From positions 1 through 64,000 of the forward strand of contig CAZSHX010000003.1 of the NCBI GenBank assembly GCA_964606895.1: a DNA stretch of 64,000 nt. The letters are read 5' to 3'. The first letter of the stretch is position 1. Each line of letters begins with the position of its first letter. Made by a program: the position numbers and the translations under genes. The notes under the pieces were generated by a model. It saw only the letters and a program-made list of their open reading frames with translations, was not told the DNA's origin and did no database searches. The DNA comes from CAZSHX01 sp964606895 (lineage in GTDB: Bacteria > Bacteroidota > Ignavibacteria > Kapaibacteriales > UBA2268). Below are positions 53,758-63,800 of this stretch, piece by piece.

Positions 53758-54948
53758 ATGATTAGAACTATAGACACCATGATTTTCACCCATAAACTTG
53801 TGTTAATCAGAGTTGATTTCAATGTTCCATTGGATGAGAATAACAAAATTACTGACGATACAAGGATTAACGAATCATTGTCTACCATCAACAAAGTTAT
53901 TGACGACGGCGGGATTCCTGTTCTGATGTCACACCTTGGAAGACCAAAGGGCGAGAGAAATATGAAATATTCTCTCAAACCGGTTGCTGATTATCTTGAA
54001 AATCATTACGGTTACGATGTTATTTTCGCTGAAGATTGTATTGGCGAATCGGCAAAAGCCGCAGTAAAAAAAGCTGAAATAGGCCAGATTGTTTTGCTCG
54101 AAAACCTCCGCTTTTACAAAGAAGAAGAAAAGAATGATTTGGAATTTGCCCGAAAACTTGCCGATTTGGGCGATGCCTATATTAATGATGCATTCGGTAC
54201 TGCTCACCGTGCTCATGCCAGCACAGCGGCAGTAGCGTCCTTTTTCACCGACAGGTTTGCAGGCAAGCTCCTTACTGACGAAATTGAATATCTTGGCAAA
54301 GCTGTTCAGAATCCACGCAGACCTTTTGTCGCAATTTTGGGCGGTGCGAAAATTTCAGGTAAGATTGATGTTATTGATAATCTCATGGATAAATGCGATG
54401 CAATCCTTATCGGCGGTGGAATGATGTTTACTTTTTACAAAGCAATGGGACTTGAAATCGGGAAATCAATTCTTGAAGCTGATAAGGTTCAACTTGCTAG
54501 TGAAATTCTTGAAAAAGCAAAAAAGAAAAACATCAGATTGCTATTACCTCAGGATGTTACAATTGCTAACAGCTTTTCGAACGATGCTGAAACTAAAATT
54601 GTTCCCTTTAATGAAATACCTGCCGATTGGTTTGGAATGGATATTGGTCCATTAACTATGGCGACATTTGAAAAAGAAATTGTCGGAGCAAAAACTGTTA
54701 TTTGGAATGGACCGATGGGGGTTTTTGAAATGGAGAATTTTGCCAAAGGCACTTTCTCTATTGCTCAATCCCTTGCCAAAGCAACCAATATCGGTGCAAT
54801 CACGATTGTCGGCGGCGGCGATTCTGCGGCGGCAATTTCTCAAATGAAATTCAAGAACAAAGTTACGCATGTTTCCACAGGCGGTGGTGCTTCGCTCGAA
54901 TATCTCGAAGGTAAAATTCTGCCCGGCATTTCTGCTTTGGAAATATAG
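53758..54948 (+). CDS. pgk: Phosphoglycerate kinase
   Basis: Transfers phosphate between 1,3-bisphosphoglycerate and ADP in glycolysis. The 396-residue protein starts at ATG 53758, with AGGAG at a good spacing; an upstream TTG at 53743 would add five residues. Hallmarks: LVLIRVDFNVPLDE, SHLGRPKGE (3-PG-binding His/Arg), LENLRFYKEEEKND, GAKISGKIDVIDNL, the hinge and IGGGMMFTF, WNGPMGVFE, and the C-terminal GGGDSAAAIS...STGGGASLEYLEGKILPGISAL. No fusion with triosephosphate isomerase. Confidence 0.98.
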   Translation: MIRTIDTMIFTHKLVLIRVDFNVPLDENNKITDDTRINESLSTINKVIDDGGIPVLMSHLGRPKGERNMKYSLKPVADYLENHYGYDVIFAEDCIGESAKAAVKKAEIGQIVLLENLRFYKEEEKNDLEFARKLADLGDAYINDAFGTAHRAHASTAAVASFFTDRFAGKLLTDEIEYLGKAVQNPRRPFVAILGGAKISGKIDVIDNLMDKCDAILIGGGMMFTFYKAMGLEIGKSILEADKVQLASEILEKAKKKNIRLLLPQDVTIANSFSNDAETKIVPFNEIPADWFGMDIGPLTMATFEKEIVGAKTVIWNGPMGVFEMENFAKGTFSIAQSLAKATNIGAITIVGGGDSAAAISQMKFKNKVTHVSTGGGASLEYLEGKILPGISALEI

Positions 54949-54980
54949 CTTTTTATTGGATATCAGAGATTTTTTTTATA

Positions 54981-55013
54981 AGATGCCCTACATCTGCCAG
55001 ATGTAGGACATCT
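54981..55013. terminator. GATGTAGGACATCT hairpin, copy B, at the pgk end
   Basis: AGATGCCCTACAT / ATGTAGGACATCT: a 13-bp stem with one mismatch, followed by TTTATTCT. It lies 33 bp after the pgk stop and between convergent genes, so it may act as a terminator, yet it closely resembles the intergenic hairpin at 50631. Confidence 0.65.
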
Positions 55014-55082
55014 TTATTCTCTCAACCTGATCCAACTTGGAAAGAGAACAATTATCTTCCATGATATATACGAATCTATTCT

Positions 55083-57392
55083 TTATCCCAAATTCTTTCT
55101 TGCTTCATTCAAGCCTTTCAAAACGACATCTTCGGGAATTGCAATATCAAATCCTGTTTTGGGAACGCCTTTTTTGGCTCGTATTCTTTTTAGAACCTCG
55201 AGAAAACATTGTTCAGATTCTCTGAATCTGCCTAAGTAAAAGAGTGAATAAGCTTTCAGGTGCATTCCATAAACCTGCTCAGGTGCTTTCTCAAGAGATT
55301 TTTCAGCCCATTGAAGTGCTTCATCGTATTTTTTCTGCCCTCCCAATATCTGGCATAAAGTTGCCGAAGCAGAGGCATAAACAGAAGGGGACAAATCATC
55401 AAGATTCAGAGAAAAGCGAATTGCATTTTCAGCTTCTGCACGAAGATTCATTTGAGCAAGAGTTTGCCCAAGCTGATACCATGCATAAGCATTCAGCGGT
55501 TCTTCCTTGACGTGTTCTATAAGCAGAGAGTAATTTCGCTTAACTTTTTGCTCCATTACCTCACGGGTTTGGTTGTAACCAAGGTGAATAATGACTAAAT
55601 CTGAGTTTACAACTGCTTTCCCCAAAGCAAAAAGCGAAGGAGTAATCTGCTCGTGAACCCTGCCCTGAAAATTAATCTTCGGATAGCCGTAGTTTCTGAA
55701 AAGTCTTGGATAGCCGCCACTGTGCATTTCAGTTGCACCGTCTATCTGTATATGGTTGCTTTCTATTGTAATAATAAATCCGTCAATATCATCGGGAGTC
55801 TGCTGAATCATATTTTTTATAGAAACCGAAGAATTCGGCGATAACCTTTCGTCAGCATCCATATATAAAATCCATGAACCTGTACTGTGTTTCAAAGATT
55901 CATTACGTGCGGCGGCAAAATCATTTATCCATTTGAAATCAAAAATTTTTGCATTGAATTTTTGTGCAATTTTCTTTGTATTGTCGGTGGAGCCTGTATC
56001 AATTATTACTATTTCATCAACTGCTCCCTGAACACTTTGCAAACATCCTTCCAGCATCAGTTCTTCGTTTTTGACAATCATTGCAAGAGTTATCAATGGT
56101 TTTGAACTGTTGGGTTGAAAATTTCCGGAATTCTGAGTTTGAATATTCTGATTGGTATCAGGTAAATTTATAGCATGCTTAATCTGCTCAAGATATCCGG
56201 GAAGTGAAGGATTATCAGGTTGTATAGATAATGCTTTTTCAATTAATTGCTTGGCTTTAGGATAGTTTTTGTTATTATACTCAACATTTGCAATTCCAAC
56301 CAAATTGCTGACATCTTTTGGATTGATATCATTGCCTTGTTTAAAAAACACCATGGCATTTTCGTAATCTTTCAATCCTACATAGCATTTGCCAATTCTG
56401 AAAGCAAGCTGTTCAATCGGGAGATAATAATCTCCTGCAATATGAGCATTAAGTTCAGGCGACCTCTGAGCCTCATCCATTTTAAAATATGCTTCAAGAG
56501 CAGGTGCGTAATTGTGTTGAGCAGTTAAAGTTTCGCCATAAATAAAATTTGCAAAAGACTGCTTTGGAATTACTTTAAGCGACAATAAACAGCGTTCGAT
56601 TGCCGTATCGTAATTTCCCAGCTGATAAGAAATTACAGCACCGAAATTCAGAGCCTGAGGGTAAACTGCACTGTCAGTGTTAACAATTGTCAAGCATTTT
56701 CTTATGTCCTGCTCAGCTTGTGCAAGATTACCAAGAGCAAGAAAAGTTTTGGCTCGTTGGAATATATTATAAGCATTATTTGGGTCTGAAGTTAAAGTTA
56801 AATTAAGTAAATCCAGATTTCTGATTTGCTTTTTTCTCATTTCATCCGGAGAATGAGCATAACCCAGATGTGTAATTTTCAATGGAGTAGCTTCAATTTT
56901 CAAACCCAACTTTAATATTGGGTCAACTACTTGTTCATGAATAATCCCATAGAACCGAATATCCCTATGATTTATAAATAGCCTGAGCAGATTACTGATG
57001 TAAGTATCCAAACTTCCGTCTTTTCTGGTCGCGGTTGAAACTACTTCAATCAACCAGCCGCCGGTATTGGATTTAGACGAATTCAAAACGGGGATTAGAA
57101 GTTCAGGATTGGTAATCCTTTCGTCAGCATCCAAACTGAGAATATATTTATTTGTTGCATGGCTTAAAGCAATGTTACGAGCTTTGGAAAAATCATTTTC
57201 CCACTTTTCTCTGATTACCTTGCATCCAAAACTTTCAGCAATAGAGATAGTTTTATCATTCGATCCGGTATCAACAACAATTATTTCATCAGCTATTCCT
57301 CGGATTGACCGAAGGCAATCCGGCAACATTTTTTCTTCATTTTTAGCAATAATACAAACTGATAGTTTTCCTGAAACTCTGTTATTTTCCAT
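55083..57392 (-). CDS. Double glycosyltransferase family 2 protein with TPR repeats
   Basis: A 769-residue cytoplasmic protein. The first GT2 domain (about residues 8-130) shows LSVCIIAKNEEKML, IIVVDTGSNDKTISIA, DFSKARNIAL and DADERI. A TPR array follows (about 200-410; e.g. YPQALNFGAVISYQLGNYDTAIERCLLSLKVIPK). Then a second GT2 (about 430-570): LAMIVKNEELMLEGCL, IVIIDTGSTDNTKKIA, DFAAARNESLK and DADERLSP, and more TPRs to the end. Both copies keep the DxD-type metal site. It probably adds sugars to a protein or lipid in two steps; the acceptor is unknown. It runs against pgk and is the larger relative of the GT2 gene at 43.2 kb. Confidence 0.9.
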   Translation of the reverse strand: MENNRVSGKLSVCIIAKNEEKMLPDCLRSIRGIADEIIVVDTGSNDKTISIAESFGCKVIREKWENDFSKARNIALSHATNKYILSLDADERITNPELLIPVLNSSKSNTGGWLIEVVSTATRKDGSLDTYISNLLRLFINHRDIRFYGIIHEQVVDPILKLGLKIEATPLKITHLGYAHSPDEMRKKQIRNLDLLNLTLTSDPNNAYNIFQRAKTFLALGNLAQAEQDIRKCLTIVNTDSAVYPQALNFGAVISYQLGNYDTAIERCLLSLKVIPKQSFANFIYGETLTAQHNYAPALEAYFKMDEAQRSPELNAHIAGDYYLPIEQLAFRIGKCYVGLKDYENAMVFFKQGNDINPKDVSNLVGIANVEYNNKNYPKAKQLIEKALSIQPDNPSLPGYLEQIKHAINLPDTNQNIQTQNSGNFQPNSSKPLITLAMIVKNEELMLEGCLQSVQGAVDEIVIIDTGSTDNTKKIAQKFNAKIFDFKWINDFAAARNESLKHSTGSWILYMDADERLSPNSSVSIKNMIQQTPDDIDGFIITIESNHIQIDGATEMHSGGYPRLFRNYGYPKINFQGRVHEQITPSLFALGKAVVNSDLVIIHLGYNQTREVMEQKVKRNYSLLIEHVKEEPLNAYAWYQLGQTLAQMNLRAEAENAIRFSLNLDDLSPSVYASASATLCQILGGQKKYDEALQWAEKSLEKAPEQVYGMHLKAYSLFYLGRFRESEQCFLEVLKRIRAKKGVPKTGFDIAIPEDVVLKGLNEARKNLG

Positions 57393-57508
57393 ATTTTTCC
57401 GATTATAATATTATTTAGCATTCTTTTAAAAAAAGTGTAACTTTTTTCCTGTAAAAAACATCTTTATATATTGGCACAAGAAGTAATTTAAAATAAATAT
57501 AAATTTAC

Positions 57509-57516
57509 TAATTTTG
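57509..57516 (+). promoter_or_regulatory. Candidate -7 promoter element for the BNR/T9SS pair
   Basis: TAATTTTG matches TAnnTTTG, 65 bp upstream of the ATG at 57582, in a strongly AT-rich divergent gap. Confidence 0.35.
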
Positions 57517-57581
57517 TAATAATAAATGACGATAATATTTATTATGATGTTGATTTTTTATAATATAAATTTTGGGATTCT

Positions 57582-60500
57582 ATGAAGACTCGTTTTTTAA
57601 AAAGTTTTGTTCCTCAAACTGCATTGATTTTAATAGCAGTATTTTTAGTGAATTTCAGCAATGGATTGTCTCAGGCGTGGATAAAACCTGTGGATGCTGA
57701 AAAACCTTTTTCATTTCCTGAAGCTCAGCAAAAATTCAATGAATATTGGAAAGATAAAAAACCTGCCAAAGGTTCGGGTTGGAAAGTTTTCAAAAGACTC
57801 GAATGGTTTTGGGAGCAAAGGTTGTACCCTTACAACGAAATGCCCGATGCAAACAGAATTTATAAGGACTGGAATAATTATCTTGAAAATAAAAAGTCAA
57901 GTGATAAAATGAATTCCAAAGCAGACTGGAAATTTTTAGGACCTACACAAAAACCCCAAACGAAACCGGGTGAAATTCCTCCTGGCATTGGTAGAATCAA
58001 CTGTGTGGCTTTCGATCCTTCGAATCCCAATATTCTTTGGGCAGGAGCCGCTTTTGCCGGAGTTTGGAAATCAACAAACGGCGGTTCAACATGGACAACA
58101 TTTCCACAAACAGATTTTATGGCTGTTGGAGTTTCGGATATTGGAGTAGCACCCTCAGCACCAAATACCATTTATGTTGCAACCGGAGATGCTGAATCCG
58201 GAGGATTTTTCGGACAAAATTTCTCATTCAGTATAGGAATATTGAAATCTACCGATGGTGGAGCATCTTGGAAGCAAACAGGATTACAGGCTCCACAATC
58301 AAATACGTTGCTAATCAATAGACTGCTTGTTCATCCTACCGACCCAAATACAGTTTATATGGGTTCCAATGCAGGTGTTTATAAAACTGTTGACGGTGGT
58401 ACTAACTGGACTCAGATAAGTGCAGAAATTTGCCGCGATTTGGAATTCAAACCTACCGACCCGACAATCCTTTACGCCTCAATTATCAATAGTGGTGTAT
58501 ATTCAATTAGAAAATATACAGTAGCATCAGGTCAATGGTCAAGACAACTTGAATTTGCCCAAAATGAAGTTGCAAGAATTGCATTAACTACTTCAAAAGG
58601 GAATGCTTCCTATGTTTATGCTGTTGTTGCAGGAGCAGATATGGGATTCCATTCATTCTGGAAAACTACAAACGAAGGCACAACTTGGACAAAAATTTCA
58701 GATAAATCCAAAACACCTAATTTATTGTCATTCGAATTCGATGGCAGTACAGCAGGAGGGCAAGGGATGTACGATCTGGCTTTGACTGCGGATCCTGTTG
58801 ACCCAAAAACAGTTTATGTCGGTGGAGTGAATATTTGGAAATCAACCGACGGAGGTAGTAAATGGAATTTATTAGCTGATTGGACAGGTTATTACGCTCC
58901 ATGGGTTCATGCTGACCATCATTATCTCGATTTTTCACCAAATGGAACATTGTTCTCGGCGAATGACGGAGGTTTGCAAAAATCTTCAAATTACGGAACC
59001 AACTGGACAGATATTAGTAATGGTTTAGCCGTAATGCAATTCTATCGTTTAGCAACATCGAAAACTGATGCCGACTTCATTATTGCAGGTGCTCAGGACA
59101 ATGGAACAAACAAATTAAACGGTGGTGTTTGGCAAAATATTCAGGGCGGCGACGGAATGGAGTGCTTGATTGATTATTCAGATGCTAAATATATTTATGC
59201 CTCTCTTTATTATGGAGAATTAACCCGATCAGTGGATGGCGGTAATACTTTCACTCAAATGTTTGACCCAAAAAAAGTCAATGAACAAGGCGGATGGGTA
59301 ACACCGATGATTATGCATCCCTCAGATCCTAAAATACTTTTTGCAGGATTACACAATATTTGGAAAACAACCGATAGAGGAGTTAATTGGGGACCAATTT
59401 CAAATTTTGCCGGAAACGGTAATTTCAGAGCTCTTACAATTGCACCTTCAAATCCGAATTATATATATGCGGCGGCTTATAACCAATTAGTTCAATCAAC
59501 TAATGGGGGAACAAGCTGGAATATTACTTACACTGCTGAAGTTCAAATCAGTTATATTGTTGTTGATCCCACCAAACCCGACAGAATTTGGTTAGCACTA
59601 TCAGGTTTTAAGGACGGGTCAAAAGTGCTTAAAATTGATAATGGAACATTGACCAATGTCTCAGGAACCCTTCCAAATGTTCCGGTAAATTGTATAGTTT
59701 ACCAGAATAATTCGGTAGAAAGACTTTATATCGGGACTGATATTGGAGTGTTTACCCGCGATAAAAGTTCAAAAGATTGGGAGTTATTCAATGATGGATT
59801 ACCGCCTGTAGTAATTAATGAACTTGAAATTCATTATGGTGGGCAAAAGCTCAGAGCCGCAACTTATGCAAGAGGATTGTGGGAGACTAAACTTTCAGAC
59901 TGTGATATTCAAACTCCTGATATTGTTGTGACAGGTAAAACAAATATTTGCAAAGGTGATTCTACCATTTTAGAATGTTCAGGTGATTTTGCATCTTACA
60001 AATGGTCGAGCGGACAATCATCAAAAAAAATTACAGTTAAAACTGCCGGTTCATTCAGTTGCCTTGTGACTGATGCCAAGAAATGCGAAGCTACTTCTAT
60101 CCTTGTAACAATTACAGTGAATGACCCACCCGATATTACGATCAAAGCACTTTCCAAACATCCGTTCTGCGAAGGGGACAGTGTTCAGCTAAGCGGACCC
60201 GGGTTGCAGTATTCCACAGTCAATTGGTCAAACGGTGAAACAGTAAGGAAAATTTGGGTGAAGAAACCCGGTCCATTAACGGTTACAGGTCTGACGTCAT
60301 CAGGTTGTTCGAAAGTATCTCCTACATTTGTTGTTGAGATGCTTCCGAAACCATCAAAACCAATCATAACTAAATCGGGAGAAGAACTGATTTCGAGTGA
60401 TGCACTATCGTATCAGTGGTTTTTTAATGGAGATTCAATTCCCGGAGCAAATAAGAAGAATCTGATGCCTGCAAAATCAGGAAAATATAAAGTTGAAACA

Positions 60501-60827
60501 GGTGATAATAAGGATTGCAAAAACACATCTGATGAATTTGCTTATGGAACAGATGCAGTTGAGCAAAATGTAAATAGCCAATTTATACGAATTATGCCAA
60601 ATCCCTCGAAAGACTTTTTCAATCTCGAAATAAATGGTGAATTTCAAGGGGATGTTACTCTATCAGTAACGAATTTACTTGGAATCGAATTGTTCTCTGC
60701 TAAGGAAGTATATGCCGGAAATTCATTTTTCAAACAGCTTGATTTGTCAAAATTTCCAACAGGAGTCTATTTTGTCAAAATTGGATTGAATACAGGCATA
60801 ATTATAAAAACTATAACAAAAGATTAA
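57582..60827 (+). CDS. Large secreted BNR/VPS10-type propeller protein with T9SS sorting domain (paralogue 1)
   Basis: A 1081-residue exported protein. After the signal peptide (about residues 1-31) comes a short helical segment with GSGWKVFKRLEWFWEQRLYP, then a long sortilin/BNR-like propeller with repeated STNGGSTW, STDGGASW, TVDGGTNW, SANDGGLQKSSNYGTNW and AGAQDNGTNKLNGGVW motifs (residues about 110-780). Two Ig-like/PKD-like modules follow (NICKGDSTILECSG; PFCEGDSVQLSGPG), then a type IX sorting domain (IRIMPNPSKDFFNLEI...FPTGVYFVKIGL). It is expected on the surface or released. The next gene is a paralogue of the same layout. Confidence 0.92.
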   Translation: MKTRFLKSFVPQTALILIAVFLVNFSNGLSQAWIKPVDAEKPFSFPEAQQKFNEYWKDKKPAKGSGWKVFKRLEWFWEQRLYPYNEMPDANRIYKDWNNYLENKKSSDKMNSKADWKFLGPTQKPQTKPGEIPPGIGRINCVAFDPSNPNILWAGAAFAGVWKSTNGGSTWTTFPQTDFMAVGVSDIGVAPSAPNTIYVATGDAESGGFFGQNFSFSIGILKSTDGGASWKQTGLQAPQSNTLLINRLLVHPTDPNTVYMGSNAGVYKTVDGGTNWTQISAEICRDLEFKPTDPTILYASIINSGVYSIRKYTVASGQWSRQLEFAQNEVARIALTTSKGNASYVYAVVAGADMGFHSFWKTTNEGTTWTKISDKSKTPNLLSFEFDGSTAGGQGMYDLALTADPVDPKTVYVGGVNIWKSTDGGSKWNLLADWTGYYAPWVHADHHYLDFSPNGTLFSANDGGLQKSSNYGTNWTDISNGLAVMQFYRLATSKTDADFIIAGAQDNGTNKLNGGVWQNIQGGDGMECLIDYSDAKYIYASLYYGELTRSVDGGNTFTQMFDPKKVNEQGGWVTPMIMHPSDPKILFAGLHNIWKTTDRGVNWGPISNFAGNGNFRALTIAPSNPNYIYAAAYNQLVQSTNGGTSWNITYTAEVQISYIVVDPTKPDRIWLALSGFKDGSKVLKIDNGTLTNVSGTLPNVPVNCIVYQNNSVERLYIGTDIGVFTRDKSSKDWELFNDGLPPVVINELEIHYGGQKLRAATYARGLWETKLSDCDIQTPDIVVTGKTNICKGDSTILECSGDFASYKWSSGQSSKKITVKTAGSFSCLVTDAKKCEATSILVTITVNDPPDITIKALSKHPFCEGDSVQLSGPGLQYSTVNWSNGETVRKIWVKKPGPLTVTGLTSSGCSKVSPTFVVEMLPKPSKPIITKSGEELISSDALSYQWFFNGDSIPGANKKNLMPAKSGKYKVETGDNKDCKNTSDEFAYGTDAVEQNVNSQFIRIMPNPSKDFFNLEINGEFQGDVTLSVTNLLGIELFSAKEVYAGNSFFKQLDLSKFPTGVYFVKIGLNTGIIIKTITKD

Positions 60828-60864
60828 AATAATGTTATTAAAATTAAAATCACAAAGAATTAAA

Positions 60865-63800
60865 ATGAAAAAAGTGTTAAATATCGTTACGATTGTTTTG
60901 TGTGTGCTTTTTGCAGGTTATACTGCAGATTCACAAACTCAGTTACAGAATTTGGCAAAACAAAGCAATCCAAAATTTGAAGATGTCCGTAATGCTTCAG
61001 AAGCAATTTGGAAAGACATTCCTGTTGACCAAAGAAAAGGTTGGAAACAGTTTAAAAGATGGGAATATTTTTGGCAGAGCAGATTGAATCCTGATGGGAC
61101 TTTCCCAAATTCAAATCAATTGATGAATTCAATAAAATCAGTTCAGGTTCAAAATCAGAAATCAAGTGATAAAATGCAGGGTAATGTTCCTCAATGGAAA
61201 TCACTCGGACCAAAAGTTAATCCAAACAGCGGTTCAACAGAACTTGGCATTGGCAGACTAAATGTTATCAGATTCAACCCTGTAAATTCCAAAATAATTT
61301 GGGCAGGTTCTGCCGGCGGAGGATTATGGCGGTCTTTAAACGGCGGTAAAAATTGGGAGACTTTTGCGTTCACCCAATTTCTTTCATTAGGTGTATCGGA
61401 TATTGCAATATCTATGTCAAATCCAAGCACAATTTATGTTGCAACCGGTGATGCTGACGGTATTGGCGGCGGTGGGGGTAATTCTTATAGTATTGGTGTT
61501 ATTAAATCTATTGATAATGGTTTAACCTGGGAGGTCACAAATCTGAATTATGGATTTGCTAATCAAAAGTTAGTTTCTCGACTGCTTGTTGATCCTAAGA
61601 ACTCCAATATCCTTTTAGCCGCTACAATCGAAGGTATTTTCAAAACTACTGATGGGGGAGCAAGTTGGGCAAGAAAATCGGATAATATTTATTTCAAAGA
61701 TATGGAATTCAAACCCGATGACCCGAACGTAATTTATTCTGTAACAAATGGTTGGTCCGGAACATGCACAATTTTTAAATCTGTTGATATGGGAGAAACC
61801 TGGAAACAAGGTTATTCAGTCTCCGGAACGTCAAGAATTGCCCTGGCTGTAACTTCGGCAAATTCAAATAATGTTTATGCAGTATGTGCCGCATCAAATA
61901 GTTCCTTTCATTCCTTTTTGAAATCAGATGACGAAGGTGAAACATGGACTAATCTATATGACAATAACAAAGGAGTTAATCTTTTGGGTAGGGAAGATGG
62001 TACAGGTAATGACCGGTATGTTGGACAAGGCTGGTATGACCTTTGTTTAGCCATTTCGCCTTTTGACGAAAATGAAATATTTGTTGGTGGTGTCAATATC
62101 TGGAAATCAACAACCGGAGGTTCAAGTTGGACATTAAATGCTCATTGGTATGGCGGGCAGGGTGGAAAACCTTATGTCCATGCAGACCAGCATGACCTTA
62201 TTTATGATGAAAATGATGGATATTTATATTCCGCAAATGATGGAGGAATTGACCGGACAATGGACGGAGGAGTGAAATGGACTAATTTTAATAATGGCAT
62301 GAATATTACTCAATATTATAGAATTGCCTGTTCGGCGCAAGACTCAAATGTTATTTATGGCGGTGCTCAGGATAATGGTTCCCATAGATATGAAAAGGGT
62401 ACATGGACGAAGGTTTATGGCGGTGATGGGATGAACTGTGAGGTTGATTGGGTTGACCCATTGACCGCTTATGTTTCACTTTACAACGGAGCATTGTACC
62501 GGACTACAAATGGCTTTTCTTTTTCAAAAATGGACATTACCTCTGAAGGTGGGGCATGGGTAACTCCATTTATTATAAGTCCAATAAATCATTTTGTTCT
62601 ATATGCCGGATTTAAAAATGTATGGAAATCTGAAGACGGCGGAAGGAAATGGAGTAAACTTTATTCTTTGAATAATAACACGACTCTTCGCTCCCTTGCG
62701 GCGGCTCCATCTGATTCAAATACAATTTATGCCGCTACTTACAATACTTTATGGGTAACTTATGATGGCGGTAAATCATGGACTACAATTCCTAACGTAC
62801 CGGAAAGTATATCATCAATTGCTGTTGACCCGAAAAACGCAAAGAGGTTCTGGCTTACTAATGATGGTTTTAATGACAAAAATAAAGTATTTGAATATAA
62901 TGGAGATACGAAAACGAATATTTCAGGAAATCTCCCAAATTTACCGGTTAATTGCGTTACTTATCAAAAAGATTCTCCAGACAGACTCTATATTGGAACC
63001 GACATTGGAGTTTATTATAGTGATTATGGTTCCGCTAACTGGGAACCTTTTGGCGAGGGATTGCCAAATTTGATTGTTAATGATATTGAAATTCATTATG
63101 GTTCAAGCAAATTACTAATTGCTACTTACGGTAGAGGTGTTTGGGAAACTAATATTATCAATTGTAATCTTTCGGAACCACAGGTAAAAACAATCGGGAA
63201 GACTGTCTTTTGCTGGGGGGATTCTGTAATCCTTGAATCTGTAGGCGATTATCAGGATCTTTACTGGTCAACGGGAGAAAAAACTAAAAGAATTACTGTT
63301 AAAGAATCAGGTGATTATAATATTACAATTGTTGACCCATCAGGTTGCAAAGCCAGTTCAAAGGCAATTATTGTTGATGTTAAATCTGCTTCTCCTATTC
63401 AAATTAAGCCAATTGGTAAATTTCCTGTTTGTGAAGGCGATGTTATCAGTCTTGAACTGAATGTACCTATGGGATTCAATAAATATCTTTGGTCAACCGG
63501 AGATACTATAAGGAGAATAAAAATAACCCAACCCGGAAAATATAATGTTACTGCAACTACGTCAGATGGATGTTTTTCAACTGACAGCTTTGAAATTATT
63601 ATATATCCAAGACCTGAAAAGCCTAATATTATAAGATACTGGTATAAACTTCTCAAGGCTTCTGATGCCTTGTCATTCCAATGGTATCTGGATGGAAAAA
63701 TCATTTCCGGTGCAACAGATCAGATTCTTGAAATTGATAAGCTTGGGGACTATACTGTTCAGATTTCCGATAAAAATGGTTGTACAAACACTTCGGAATT

